A stretch of DNA of 64,000 bases from contig MEHQ01002827.1 of the NCBI GenBank assembly GCA_008828725.1, forward strand, positions 186,001-250,000, written 5' to 3'. The notes below the pieces were generated by a model, which saw only the letters and a list, made by a program, of their open reading frames with translations, did not search any database and had not been told where the DNA came from. Position numbers and translations under genes: made by a program. The stretch comes from Saccharina japonica (lineage: Eukaryota > Sar > Phaeophyceae > Laminariales > Laminariaceae). This document shows, piece after piece, positions 47,197 to 55,700 of the stretch. Position 1 is the stretch's first letter. Each line of letters begins with the position of its first letter.

Positions 47197-48489
47197 TCAC
47201 TATTTGCCTGCCCGGCGTGAACCCGGCACGGAACACCCCGGCATTATAGGGGCACCAAGATAGAATCAGGGGGCGTGTACCCCGATTGGTGATGTTGACT
47301 TTTCCATTTTTATTTTTACCTTCACATAGCGTGTACTCGTAGAGGGGAGCGGAGGGCTCCAGACTATCTGTTTTTGACTGGCTTTGATCGCTTTGCGGAC
47401 CCTTCGGGTTCCACTTTTATTTCAGTATACCTTTTTTTGGGTAAGTTAGCCTGTGACCACGGGAATCGACCGTGTCAAGTGTTGGATTAGTACGGACAGA
47501 TGGAGGTACTGGATAGAGAGACCGGCACGGTTTTTAATGTGAAGACAACAACAACAACAACAACTCACTACGAGTACGAACTGGCTTACGAACTCGCCTC
47601 ACCCGCTCGTTCGTTGAGCAAAGAGTCAAAATAACGGTTATTGGAAATTTGTGCATGTTGACGGGGGCTCTCAGCATAACCAACCTGCATGACCCCAGTC
47701 AGACAAACTGCAGTTAGTTCGGCGTGGGCAACGGCGCTACTGCTGTTGCCGCTGCTATGAACCACGTACCGAACTGCCGAGAGCCCTATGATATGTACCA
47801 GCAGCCGAGAGCAGGCAGGGCAACCAAAACAAGCAGCCGCGAAATAGAAATAACCGTCCGGCTTTGTACGTGAAGATTGGTGGGGTACTACAGCAGCAAG
47901 CAGCAGAGAAGTGGCTCGTACAGAAAGTGGAAAGCATGCCCGATCTGGGCAGACAGCTGCAGTCAGTATTCGGCGTGGGCAAAGGCGCTCTATCTACCGC
48001 AAGGCGAGAGAGGGAACCAGACAGACGCATACCAAAAGCAGGCACTGCTGCTGCTGCTGCTGCTGCTGCTGTGCACAATAGTTGTACGCAGGCACGAAAT
48101 AACGTCGAAGGATCGGTTGCAAATCATCCCGCACCTGTGCAGTCTTGGGTGGAAGTGAGGGTGGGGTGTGTGCCATTCAAGGGCTTGACGAGGCCATGCC
48201 TCGAGGGCTCATCATTGGGTTCTGGATCCGCCGCGAGGCGAGAAGTGGCTGATTTGTTCATCACCGAGTCCGAGCTGGAGCTGCTGTCCCCCCACAGGAT
48301 GGTGCGCGATGTGATTGCCGCTAGGGCGAACACGATGACCGCGGCGAAGAAAATGCCCACGACACCTTTCAGCGTGATCTTGAGGTCGCCCGCCGGCGGC
48401 GGCTTCCTCGCCGCATGGCTGCTGTAGCCGTGCACGACAACCGTCGGGCCTTCGCGGATCAGGGGCCGCGTCTCGTCGTTTGTTGTCAT
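35010..48489 (-). CDS. Membrane-anchored YHS-domain protein, complete, four exons
   Basis: Exons 48489-48135, 39844-39687, 37742-37591 and 35154-35010 join through GT-AG introns in phases 1, 0 and 2, giving 269 residues and a TGA stop. Residues 1-40 are a charged, probably cytoplasmic tail; about 41-60 form one hydrophobic anchor. A Ser-rich linker follows, then the YHS region: CTGD at the exon 1/2 join, VVAYFSLEDG in exon 2, YLPAWGGFCSYGI in exon 3 (Cys185) and GDTNWNAWF in exon 4, with a Cys-containing tail. The YHS family is linked to metal or cofactor binding; the ligand here is unknown. The layout predicts a type II single-pass protein with the domain outside the cytoplasm. Intron 1 is about 8.3 kb, filled with repeats. 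The ATG at 48489 is the first in frame. The paralogue at 14452-16018 shares the anchor, CTGD and YFSL motifs. No regulation is evident. Confidence 0.88.
36285..36335 (+). repeat. tRNA-like SINE fragment
   Basis: 'cgatcccgggttcaattcccagggcaac' resembles a tRNA T-arm and 3' acceptor half. An anticodon-like loop with TGCAG precedes it, but the 5' acceptor strand does not pair. A related minus-strand piece is at 12427-12460. It lies in intron 3 of the YHS gene. Confidence 0.35.
37535..37580. repeat. CCCACACC minisatellite at a splice donor
   Basis: Tandem 'ccacccacacc' units end within ten bases of the exon 3 donor (37590) of the YHS gene, so on the gene strand the intron begins with a G/T-rich tract. 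G-rich intron starts can act as splicing enhancers in other eukaryotes; here that is only inference. Confidence 0.85.
39400..39480. repeat. Short tandem 'ggtcccttat' repeats
   Basis: 'ggtcccttata', with 'tggtccctta' and 'accgttttt..ccttat' extensions, recurs four or more times in intron 2 of the YHS gene. Another pair lies near 39300-39355. It looks like an old degenerate minisatellite. Confidence 0.7.
39584..39700 (-). repeat. Tandem duplication of the exon 2 splice donor
   Basis: On the minus strand a unit with 'ggtttgaggtgag', then 'agtctgcctcccttc', occurs at the true exon 2 end (donor 39686) and again 77 nt downstream (donor-like site 39609). Both copies keep a GAG|GTGAG donor. Because 77 is not a multiple of three, use of the second donor would shift the reading frame, so the first is the coding one. 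Confidence 0.8.
40600..41500. repeat. Inverted repeat pair, arms about 180 bp
   Basis: 40605-40785 and the complement of 41215-41400 share 'aatagggcttga.ccagcat', 'gttgccaggca', 'ggggtcattgtaacgttg', 'cgttttcaatttcgatgc' and 'caatctgctcgtact'. About 430 bp lie between the arms. A 139-codon minus frame (41529-41110) and a 98-codon plus frame (40898-41194) overlap the structure. Neither has a known domain. It looks like a foldback element in intron 1 of the YHS gene. Confidence 0.6.
42205..42236. repeat. (CAG)n microsatellite
   Basis: About nine CAG units, within intron 1 of the YHS gene. A 188-codon plus-strand frame (42269-42835) starts soon after. It has no recognisable domain and I do not call it a gene. 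Confidence 0.9.
42754..42793. other. Perfect 14-bp hairpin
   Basis: 'aaatatgcacttgg' pairs exactly with 'ccaagtgcatattt' across a 12-nt loop. It lies in intron 1 of the YHS gene. A short element or small-RNA precursor is possible, but the stem is shorter than typical microRNA precursors. Confidence 0.7.
43040..43345 (+). repeat. Dispersed repeat, block B followed by block A
   Basis: Best-preserved junction of the family. Block B (43040-43215) contains 'ggcattgcattgtctg' and 'gtgctggatgtcgacgtgtag' and ends 'tttaatgtgaaga'. Block A (43236-43345) starts 'tttttatcgcgagaag'. Related pieces are listed at 4638 and 4945, where the order is reversed. Confidence 0.6.
43464..44360 (-). mobile_element. 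Third copy of the GGGCCC-ended element, with an insertion
   Basis: Starts 'agggcccatattaacgag', then 'gaatcaccaag' and a GATTCGATT-type stretch as in 8407-9245. The GC-rich core resumes at about 44080 ('cgtcgcaaacccagtttttca', 'ttcgatagctgta'). The middle (43690-44060) instead matches 34060-34830 inverted, so another repeat has inserted into this copy or replaced part of it. It lies in intron 1 of the YHS gene. Confidence 0.5.
44652..44996 (+). other. 114-codon frame with a C-terminal hydrophobic segment
   Basis: A GC-rich patch gives a frame that is polar and His/Gln/Ala-rich, then ends with about 25 hydrophobic residues that could span a membrane. A second plus frame (44573-45061) overlaps it in another phase. 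Composition resembles real exons here, but no domain or splice partner supports it, and it lies inside an intron of the minus-strand YHS gene. Confidence 0.2.
45375..46122. other. Overlapping long frames on both strands, unrecognised
   Basis: A 228-codon minus frame (46061-45375) and a 139-codon plus frame (45703-46122) overlap in a GC-rich patch around 45820-46110. Neither shows a domain. The AT-rich left part of the minus frame reads like non-coding sequence. From 46130 to 47130 I see only a tandem 'cagcagcacagcagcgc' near 46385-46435 and short frames. Confidence 0.15.
47075..47200 (+). repeat. Block B fragment with (CAA)n
   Basis: 'tgtgaccacggg' and 'tttaatgtgaaga' from block B lead directly into about 17 CAA units and then 'ctcact'. 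The same arrangement with fewer CAA units occurs at 47452-47575. The microsatellite thus expanded inside a repeat unit present at both sites. Confidence 0.75.
47452..47575 (+). repeat. Block B fragment with short (CAA)n
   Basis: 'tgtgaccacggg', 'ttggattagtacgga' and 'tttaatgtgaagac' precede seven CAA units and 'ctcacta'. It is a diverged tandem relative of 47075-47200. Confidence 0.75.
47700..48130 (+). other. Plus-strand coding-like stretch just inside intron 1, unrecognised
   Basis: From about 47864 a plus-strand frame reads a protein-like segment of roughly 60 residues (Gln- and Val-rich, amphipathic), then enters a CTG repeat at 48046-48074. A partial duplication of 'ttcggcgtgggcaa' occurs at 47718 and 47969. 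It lies antisense to the YHS gene, within 270 bp of its exon 1 donor. No family is recognised. Confidence 0.2.
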
Positions 48490-49594
48490 GTTGCAACAAC
48501 GGGCACCGACCCGCGCGTAAGCTTGCAAGCGCAGTTGCTAGCTTTAGTGTTGGCGATCACTGCAGTCACTGTATAAAACATGTTCCGTGTGTTTTTCTGT
48601 GAAGAGCAGCAGGCGTTTCGAGATTGGGGTCCAGGGTTGTTTTGCTTTTTGGGCCGTTTCGTCGTTTCGTCAGTTTCCAAAATAAACAGCCAAAACCGAC
48701 CAGCAGAGCAGCACAGCAGAAAGAGGAGTACGATATCACTCGTAGCTCCTCAAAACGTCTTCCATATGGAATAACTGTGCTCAGCAGCCATCGAGCATCC
48801 CACCTCCGCATTCCTCTGATCTTGCATCCAAGCACTGATGATGCACTGGTATATCTATCACGAGTACGACGACGACAGCAGTCGCGCCCTGTCGAGATGC
48901 ACTTTTTTCGTCGTGTTGTTTTTCGTGTGCGTGAAAGTTTTTTTTACATAAATTGCGTGCCAGATATTTTACGTGTTGTGTACGAGTACGTACGGCCAGG
49001 TATGTATGGGGGAGGTTACAGGTCACAGCAGTACGTAGTAGAGAGTAGAGGAAATTACCTGTGGCAATCCGGCTCGATCTCAAATCTCCAGTGCTCGCCC
49101 GGTAGAGGATACGGCCCGGCCCGTATCTTGTGTCTGTGTATACACGTACACATGTACACATCTGTACGTAAGTTTGCTTGTTGTGCGGTTCCTGCAAGAA
49201 CATCGGCCACACACGTAAATTTGCATGGAAAAGTATGGTTCTATGGGGTACGATCGCATGGCTCTACGTATAAAAATATGTACATAAAAAGTTTTTTTGA
49301 GGGGTCACTGGGGGTCATACCATACCCCATAGGTCTGGTTCTTACTGTAGGTGCGTTTGTTGTTCGTGGATATTGGATCAGGATCCCGGTTCTCGGCCGT
49401 TTCATCGCCGCGGCAACCAATTTCCGAGATGCGCCTACGAGTAGCGCCTACTATTCATACTATACGTATCGTCCTTCAGTTGCATGGTGGGACGCCTTAC
49501 TATGTACGGCAGGTTCGCCGCGGCAATCGTTCCACGAAGCGTGGGTACGAAATAATACTACTACTCCACATACATCAGTATGCATGCATCTCGC

Positions 49595-49650
49595 GTACAG
49601 ATATGCTGCTGCTGCTGCTGTTTGCTGCTGCTGCTGATGATGATGCTGTT
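49595..49650. repeat. (CTG)n microsatellite
   Basis: CTG and CTGATG units on the plus strand. The 337-codon plus frame that covers it (48624-49637) crosses mixed composition and has no domain, so I do not call it a gene. Confidence 0.85.
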
Positions 49651-49875
49651 GTTTTACACCATGCGCATTTTTGCGTTAAGGTACGGGGGGGTATCATACT
49701 ACTACTGTAGTTTTTAGGCACAACCCCCCCCGTTCGCACTTCGCCCCCTTACTTACGCACCACACACACATACATAGTGATGGTGACGACTTTCAGCTCC
49801 AGAAAGAACGCTTCCTCAACGTGTACAGAGTTGTAGGCATGACACAGCAGTATGTGGTGCTCGATGTTGTGTCCA

Positions 49876-51640
49876 GGGGGGGGGGGTGTGCTTCATTATC
49901 ATGCATGGCCGTAGTCGTATGACCATGTGTCCAGGGGGGGGGGGTCAATCCTCTGTGCAGATATTATACTCTGTATGAGAGGTACGTTTTCACACGAACT
50001 CGAACCAATGCCAACTATCGTAGCACTCCTATAGTCGTCGTACCACTTGGGGGGGGGTTAAGGGTACAACTTACTACTACTGTTGTACCAAGTTTGGTGG
50101 CTGACTATGATAGCTACTTACCGTATATAAACAGTAAAAATAACACGTATAACGAGTACGATTTTCCCTTTCACTCGTTTCCTCGCAAACCCGCGCCGCT
50201 TTCGATTTTCCCTTTCACTCGTTTCCTCGCAAACCCGCGCCGCTTTCTTGCGTCCGTTCCTTGGACTCTGGCGAACGAAACGGCGAATGAATACTTGCTG
50301 GTAAACACGCGTGCACTCCCCGCCACGATACAGCTGGTTGGCTGCGTCATGGGGTACAATATGCCTTGTCCGTCTGCTGTTGTTTGTCGTACCCTTGCGT
50401 GTGGGTATGAGGCGGTGGCCGCTACTCCCCTCCTCCGATTCATGGAGAAAGTCCGGGGGTCGTGGTGGCCCCTGTAAACTGCACTACAAAATCACACCTT
50501 GTTGCTATGGTATGGGGTGTTTCCGCCCCCATGAACCGTACAATGACACCTACTGTGCCTACCAGAGCCTGACTGAGGGCTCCACCGACCCGAAATGGTT
50601 CAATCGCGAAGCCTTGGTCGAACCGGTTGACATGTGGGGTTGGTAGATTTGGAGGCGTGTCCTCTTGCAAGCGGCTGTCGCACCTTCAGGACTGCAGGGC
50701 GGGAAGTCTCTCTTGGACACCTGTACCTTCTCTTGTTTGTTGTCCGTAAGCAGTAGAACGCAAACATGTGGTATTGTATAACTGGATGAAGGTGTCTCCT
50801 TGTAATGTATTGGAAAGGGCAATAACGGAAGCTACCATCAACCGCAACCCTCTCTCGAGGTCTGAGGTTGTTGTTTTTTTCACAGTAACGAGTGCATTTG
50901 TCCTCCATCACGCCAAACAAGAGGTTATGAGCCTCGATACGGTGGTAGAAATGAGGGCGCTACGAGTGTAGTGCGGAACTAAGATCGATAGCCACGCCGG
51001 TATTCGGGAGTAGAGGCGTTCACGCGCACGCATGGGTTTAATCAAAAATAGGTGGTACAGGGCGTTTACACTTGTTGCACATGGGACACATACGTCATGG
51101 AGCAAGCGAGAGGATGGCGCACGTGTCTCTGAGCATGGGAGTATCCCCAACACACTCCAACACATGAAAGCTGTGATGAGGATTCCCCTAAGAAGCAACC
51201 AGTAGGGAAAGTGGGGGGGGGAGTGGACGGCAAGAAAATTACCGGAGTGCCTGTATGGCGGAGACTGTGGTGGAGACCCTCACAACAGACGTTTGCCCGC
51301 TCAGTACAGGTCCGATTGAAACGTGCTACTGTAGTTTCCGGCCGGCGACAGGCTGGTTTCTCCTACACGTGACGAGAAGCGAACAAATAGATGATGCCAA
51401 TGTACCTACATACCACCGTTGCTTCCCATTCGCCTTGTCACGAAAAGCACCGATCATGATAGTATAATGTTTTCTCCGATTGATATTCCACAGAAGAAGG
51501 CTCTCTCTCGCAGTGATACCCTCATGAGAGAAAAGGTCACACGACTACAGCAACCCTCCGTGTGGGTCGACGAACATAAAAACAGTCCGAACCAAAAATA
51601 CCTACTATTAATAGTACATCCCCTTTTATCATGACCAAAA
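49876..51640 (+). other. Patch of broken plus-strand coding-like frames, possible fossil
   Basis: After two G-run repeats that match 26250-26310, plus-strand stretches with protein-like composition follow one another (about 50.24-50.65, 50.77-50.97 and 51.25-51.63 kb). No domain is recognised and no splice joins support a single gene. The sequence carries several breaks. The shared border repeat suggests the same kind of insertion as the 27-32 kb patch. Origin unknown. Confidence 0.25.
50162..50246 (+). repeat. Perfect 42-bp tandem duplication
   Basis: 'ttttccctttcactcgtttc' plus 'ctcgcaaacccgcgccgctttc' occurs twice back to back without a difference, so it is recent. It lies at the start of the fossil patch. 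Confidence 0.95.
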
Positions 51641-52289
51641 TGCGACACAACTCCTTTGAAATAAAAACAAAAATAAACTTGGGAGAAAGGCCCTCCTTCT
51701 CTCCGACACAATCCATGGCACTTTTTTCCTGATACCACTGTTTGTATCATGGGGGACACGGGGGGAAATCTGTATCGATAGACGTCGACGCTGCTGGTAC
51801 CGGAGTATTCTTTGCGCACAACCGAAAGTTGAAAAACTAAAAATGAAAACGAGCGAGAAAACACTGGTCGGGCGTGCTGTCGTGCGATGCACGGCTGGCT
51901 CTATTTCCTGCAAGGTTTCTTCCGCCCTGATCGATGAAAGTGCAGTTTTGCGATGGCTCCGTTGGCGCAGAGATATTGAGTTCCTTTCTACGCAACGACG
52001 CTCTCCGTCGACTACAGTAGTCCCTATCCGACCGGACGCACGGCAGTGTGACGTCGCGCGATGCGGCGTCGACAAAAAATGATACCGTACCGTCCACGCA
52101 CAGAATTAAGCTCAAGCAGTCTGAGAGTCCGGGCAGGTACGTATAGTGTTGCGCTCTATACCACCAAAGTGTCCGGTCGTTCCGCAAGCACACTGCGCTT
52201 TCGCTGTGCTGGACCAGCCGAGGTTTGCTCCCGTTGTTGCTGCTGTCGCTGCTGTCCCTGGGGGACAACAGGCTGGAATCAAAACTCAA
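51629..52289 (-). other. Two overlapping minus-strand frames downstream of CNB-RGS
   Basis: Frames of 148-150 codons in different phases (52075-51629 and 52289-51837) lie 480 bp or more past the CNB-RGS stop. They are Ser/Arg-rich without a domain. They could be 3' untranslated sequence, a further exon under alternative splicing, or chance. The remaining 52300-52765 shows nothing recognisable. Confidence 0.15.
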
Positions 52290-52765
52290 CGAGGAGCAAC
52301 CTAACTAGACCGTTCGCGCTGAATGTATAATGACGCCATACAGACCGGTGGGTCAATACACGTTCACGACGCTGGCAAGCTAGCTCTACCCGTCGCCATC
52401 TCGAGATGAGCAGCAAATATATACTTACTTGTGTCTGAGCTGACAGCACCCAGTAGAGGACACGCTGTGCATGTTTTTGACTACTATTTACAAAACCCTC
52501 TACCGCAGTCAAACGACCGTCTATTGAGCATTGATAGTCGCTTGCCTTTGCTTTGCGTTACGCTAAATAACAGCGTGGATGACGTCAGGAGTCAAACCAG
52601 GGGCGGGCGGGCGGAGGGGAGGGTACACCAGGCCATCCGATTGCGATTCCTCGTGTTAAATACTAAGCCCCGTGCTCTCGGCACTCTAGACTAGTACCGT
52701 AGAGCTCTGATAAAAGTTGTCGCTATCACCGTGGGATTTCCTCCTAAAATCAATCAGTCAATCGT

Positions 52766-55700
52766 TCACATCAACGTACAAACATTGCTCGCCGCGTCTA
52801 ACCCGTACAGGCCTCTTCTAGATATTCGTGACGCGATGCCTTCATCTCGGCAACCGGGAGCGAATAATGGTTCGTCACTAAACACCTCGGGGTCGACGCC
52901 CTTCGCGAACGAGGTACCGCCCAACACATTGTTTGCGGCCGCGGTGGCATCGCCCGCTCCTGGCAATGTCTCGCGATGGCTTCGTTGCTGGTCGTCTTCT
53001 CCCGATCCCGCCGCGCTTCGTGGGCGAGAAACAGCTTCCCCCTCAGGAAGTCCTGGTTGGCCCTGCACAAATGGGAGGTGCCGATGGGTACTGGGAATGT
53101 GACGCGATACAGTGCAGGTCGAGATATCCGCTAAATTTTGCTACGTACCCACGCGTTGGCTATACAACACTCCATACCCACCACGAGCCTGCATAGTCAC
53201 GTGGCTATGTCGGCTACCAGTAGTGGGTAGTGCTGTGTAGAACAAACACCGCACGAACTATGCTGCCGGAAAACACCTGAAAATGAAAAATAAAAAAGGG
53301 GTGCAAACGCGAACCTCACCTCGCTGTCGGCCAGCTGTTGTTGCATGTCCCCCTCAACCTTTTCCGCCTGGGCCTCCAGCGCTGCTGCTGCTTCCGCAGC
53401 CGCCACCGCTTCCGCCTCGGCCGCTGCCCTCGCGGCCGCCACCGCTTCGGCTATCCTCTTAGCCACGGCTTCAGGGTCGTGTCTGATGGCCTCCAGGGAG
53501 GCTGTAAGTGCCCCCCCCCGAGAATCGCTGTCCTTTTCCTCGTCTCCTTGGTCCGTGCTGGCTACGGCACGCGACTCGTAAGGAAACAATTCCGCCAGGA
53601 ACAACTCGTAGTAGCTACTCTGGATGAACTTCGGGACGACTGCCACGGAATGTCATGAGCAAGGGAGGTGGGAGGGGGGGGGAAGACGCTGCGTCAATGG
53701 TGGTTTTTTGTATCGTCTGCAAAGCAGCCTGTTTGTGCTCGATGTACGTAGTGTTGCCCCACCCCGATTCCGGTCGAAGGTATGCGCGCTATCATACGCT
53801 TTCTTGGCTGTATAACTACCTTCCGGAGAAAATATGAAAAAACAAATGGGCAGCATTTAACCACGCTAGCATCGAATAGTTCTACTACTGTACGGCATAA
53901 GATCGGCGTATTTTGCAACACACGCCCAGGCAGACTCACTGTTCTGTCGTATTGTGGGAATGGCGTTTTGGTCCAAAATCTCATCGAAAAGGGATATAGC
54001 CAGCGCCAGCTGTGCCACCTCGCGTCCCTCTGCAGGCTCGTTGTCGCTCTCTATGCCGGAGCGGTAGCTGCCACTCCAGGCGCAAGACCCGTCGCTGTCA
54101 GATCGCTGCGACCGTTTCTCGTCGTCCAAACACTGGCCCGGCGGTATGAGAACGCCCTCCGGGTCTCCCCCGTCTGGGGGACCTCCTTCCCCCTCCCCAG
54201 GGCCCTCAGCAACGGCGTTCTCGCCAGTTCCTTGCCCTGCACTACTGCCTTGGCCTCCATCAGCCGCGGTGTTAGCTTCACTATCATCGCCGTTAGGTGC
54301 TGTGTCGACGCCCCGAGCTTCCTGGTCCTTTGGATGTTCGCCATTTCTCCCCTTTGAAAGTGGCGGCAGAGTTGCATTTGCACCGCGGTCATCCAGCGCG
54401 CCGCCACCCGCTTTGCGGGCGAGCAGTCCTGGCCCACCCGGCCCCAGGGTCTCTTTCAATGTGGAGGGTCTGCCCCAGAGGCGCTTCATCTTCACCGCCA
54501 AGGCTTTCCGCTGAGCTTCTGATGTGTAGATCAAGCCCGGCCCGCCGGTTGTTGGGGATATGTAGGTGCCAACTATCCGCTGCGCGTGCAGCATTCGCTC
54601 GGTGTCGCTGGCTTCGGTTTTCTTGTACTCTGCCGGCCCACACGGCGTTTTTCAATGGTCGGGGCAACGGGGAAAACAACAAAATGGGGGCGGTGGAGGA
54701 CAGACATCCGTTGGTTTCATGAAAGAGCGTGTACACTTGTGTTTTCAATGGATGTGGCTCATGTGTCAGGGGTACACTCGTCTTGAACTAACTCTGGTTC
54801 ACAGGTAGACTGAGGAATACGCTTGCCTTTGGTCATTGTGGTCCATACGTGTGAATGTATATAAGGGGACGTTGCACGTGCTAAAAAATTGCACTTTTGC
54901 CTCCGTTTACGTCTGGCAAGGTTCGACTCAAGCGCTAAAACTGGGATCTCGGAAAATCTTTCGCTTGCATACGGGGGGGGGGGGGGGGCACGCCGCTGAC
55001 ACAGCCGTGTCACAACCGGAGCGCCTGGCTTTAAGCCCAAGGTGCCAATCAAGAAACATAACCTGTTGGTTGAAGATGCGCGAACGCTGACCAGCGATCG
55101 TCAACTAGAAACATTACTAGGCGCAAGGACTAAGAAGGCTTGAAATTTGGAACGGATCGTACACTATGCGAGGGGGGCAAAAACACGTCGCCCACAACAA
55201 AGACGGACAGGAGTATGCAGCATACCTTACCTTGCAGAACAACCGTATAATTTTTTACCAAGCGCTGTTCACACCACAGGAGACTTTGGTTTGCAGTAGT
55301 TCTACTTGAAAAACACTTCCATAAATACGACAAACGTCCAACGTCAAGAATACTTCACATAGTTACGTAGCTAAAATGTTTCGGTCAACGCGACAATTGT
55401 TTTTTCAGAGGTGGTTATCTCTTTTGAATACGTATAGCTTCCACACTTGTAGTGGATTATCTTAGCGATGACAAATTATTCCCTAGCAAGACTTGAAAAA
55501 AATGTCCGGGGCAGCTGCTGTGTTTCCCCCGTTCACATTTTGTTTTCAATGCGTTGGCAGTTTTATCATTTGTTCAAAGTACACCAAAATGTCCCAACCA
55601 TGCACGTTTCGTCTTCGCCATGGAAGGCCCGCCGTGTGTACATACACTTATTTATATAAATATTTGACACCCGCTGCATCAAGACCCAGCCATCCAGAGA

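Noticed and set aside
48624-49637. 337-codon plus-strand frame, the longest in the window
   Set aside because: Mixed low-complexity composition, no domain, no start context. It ends in a CTG repeat next to the YHS gene's 5' end.
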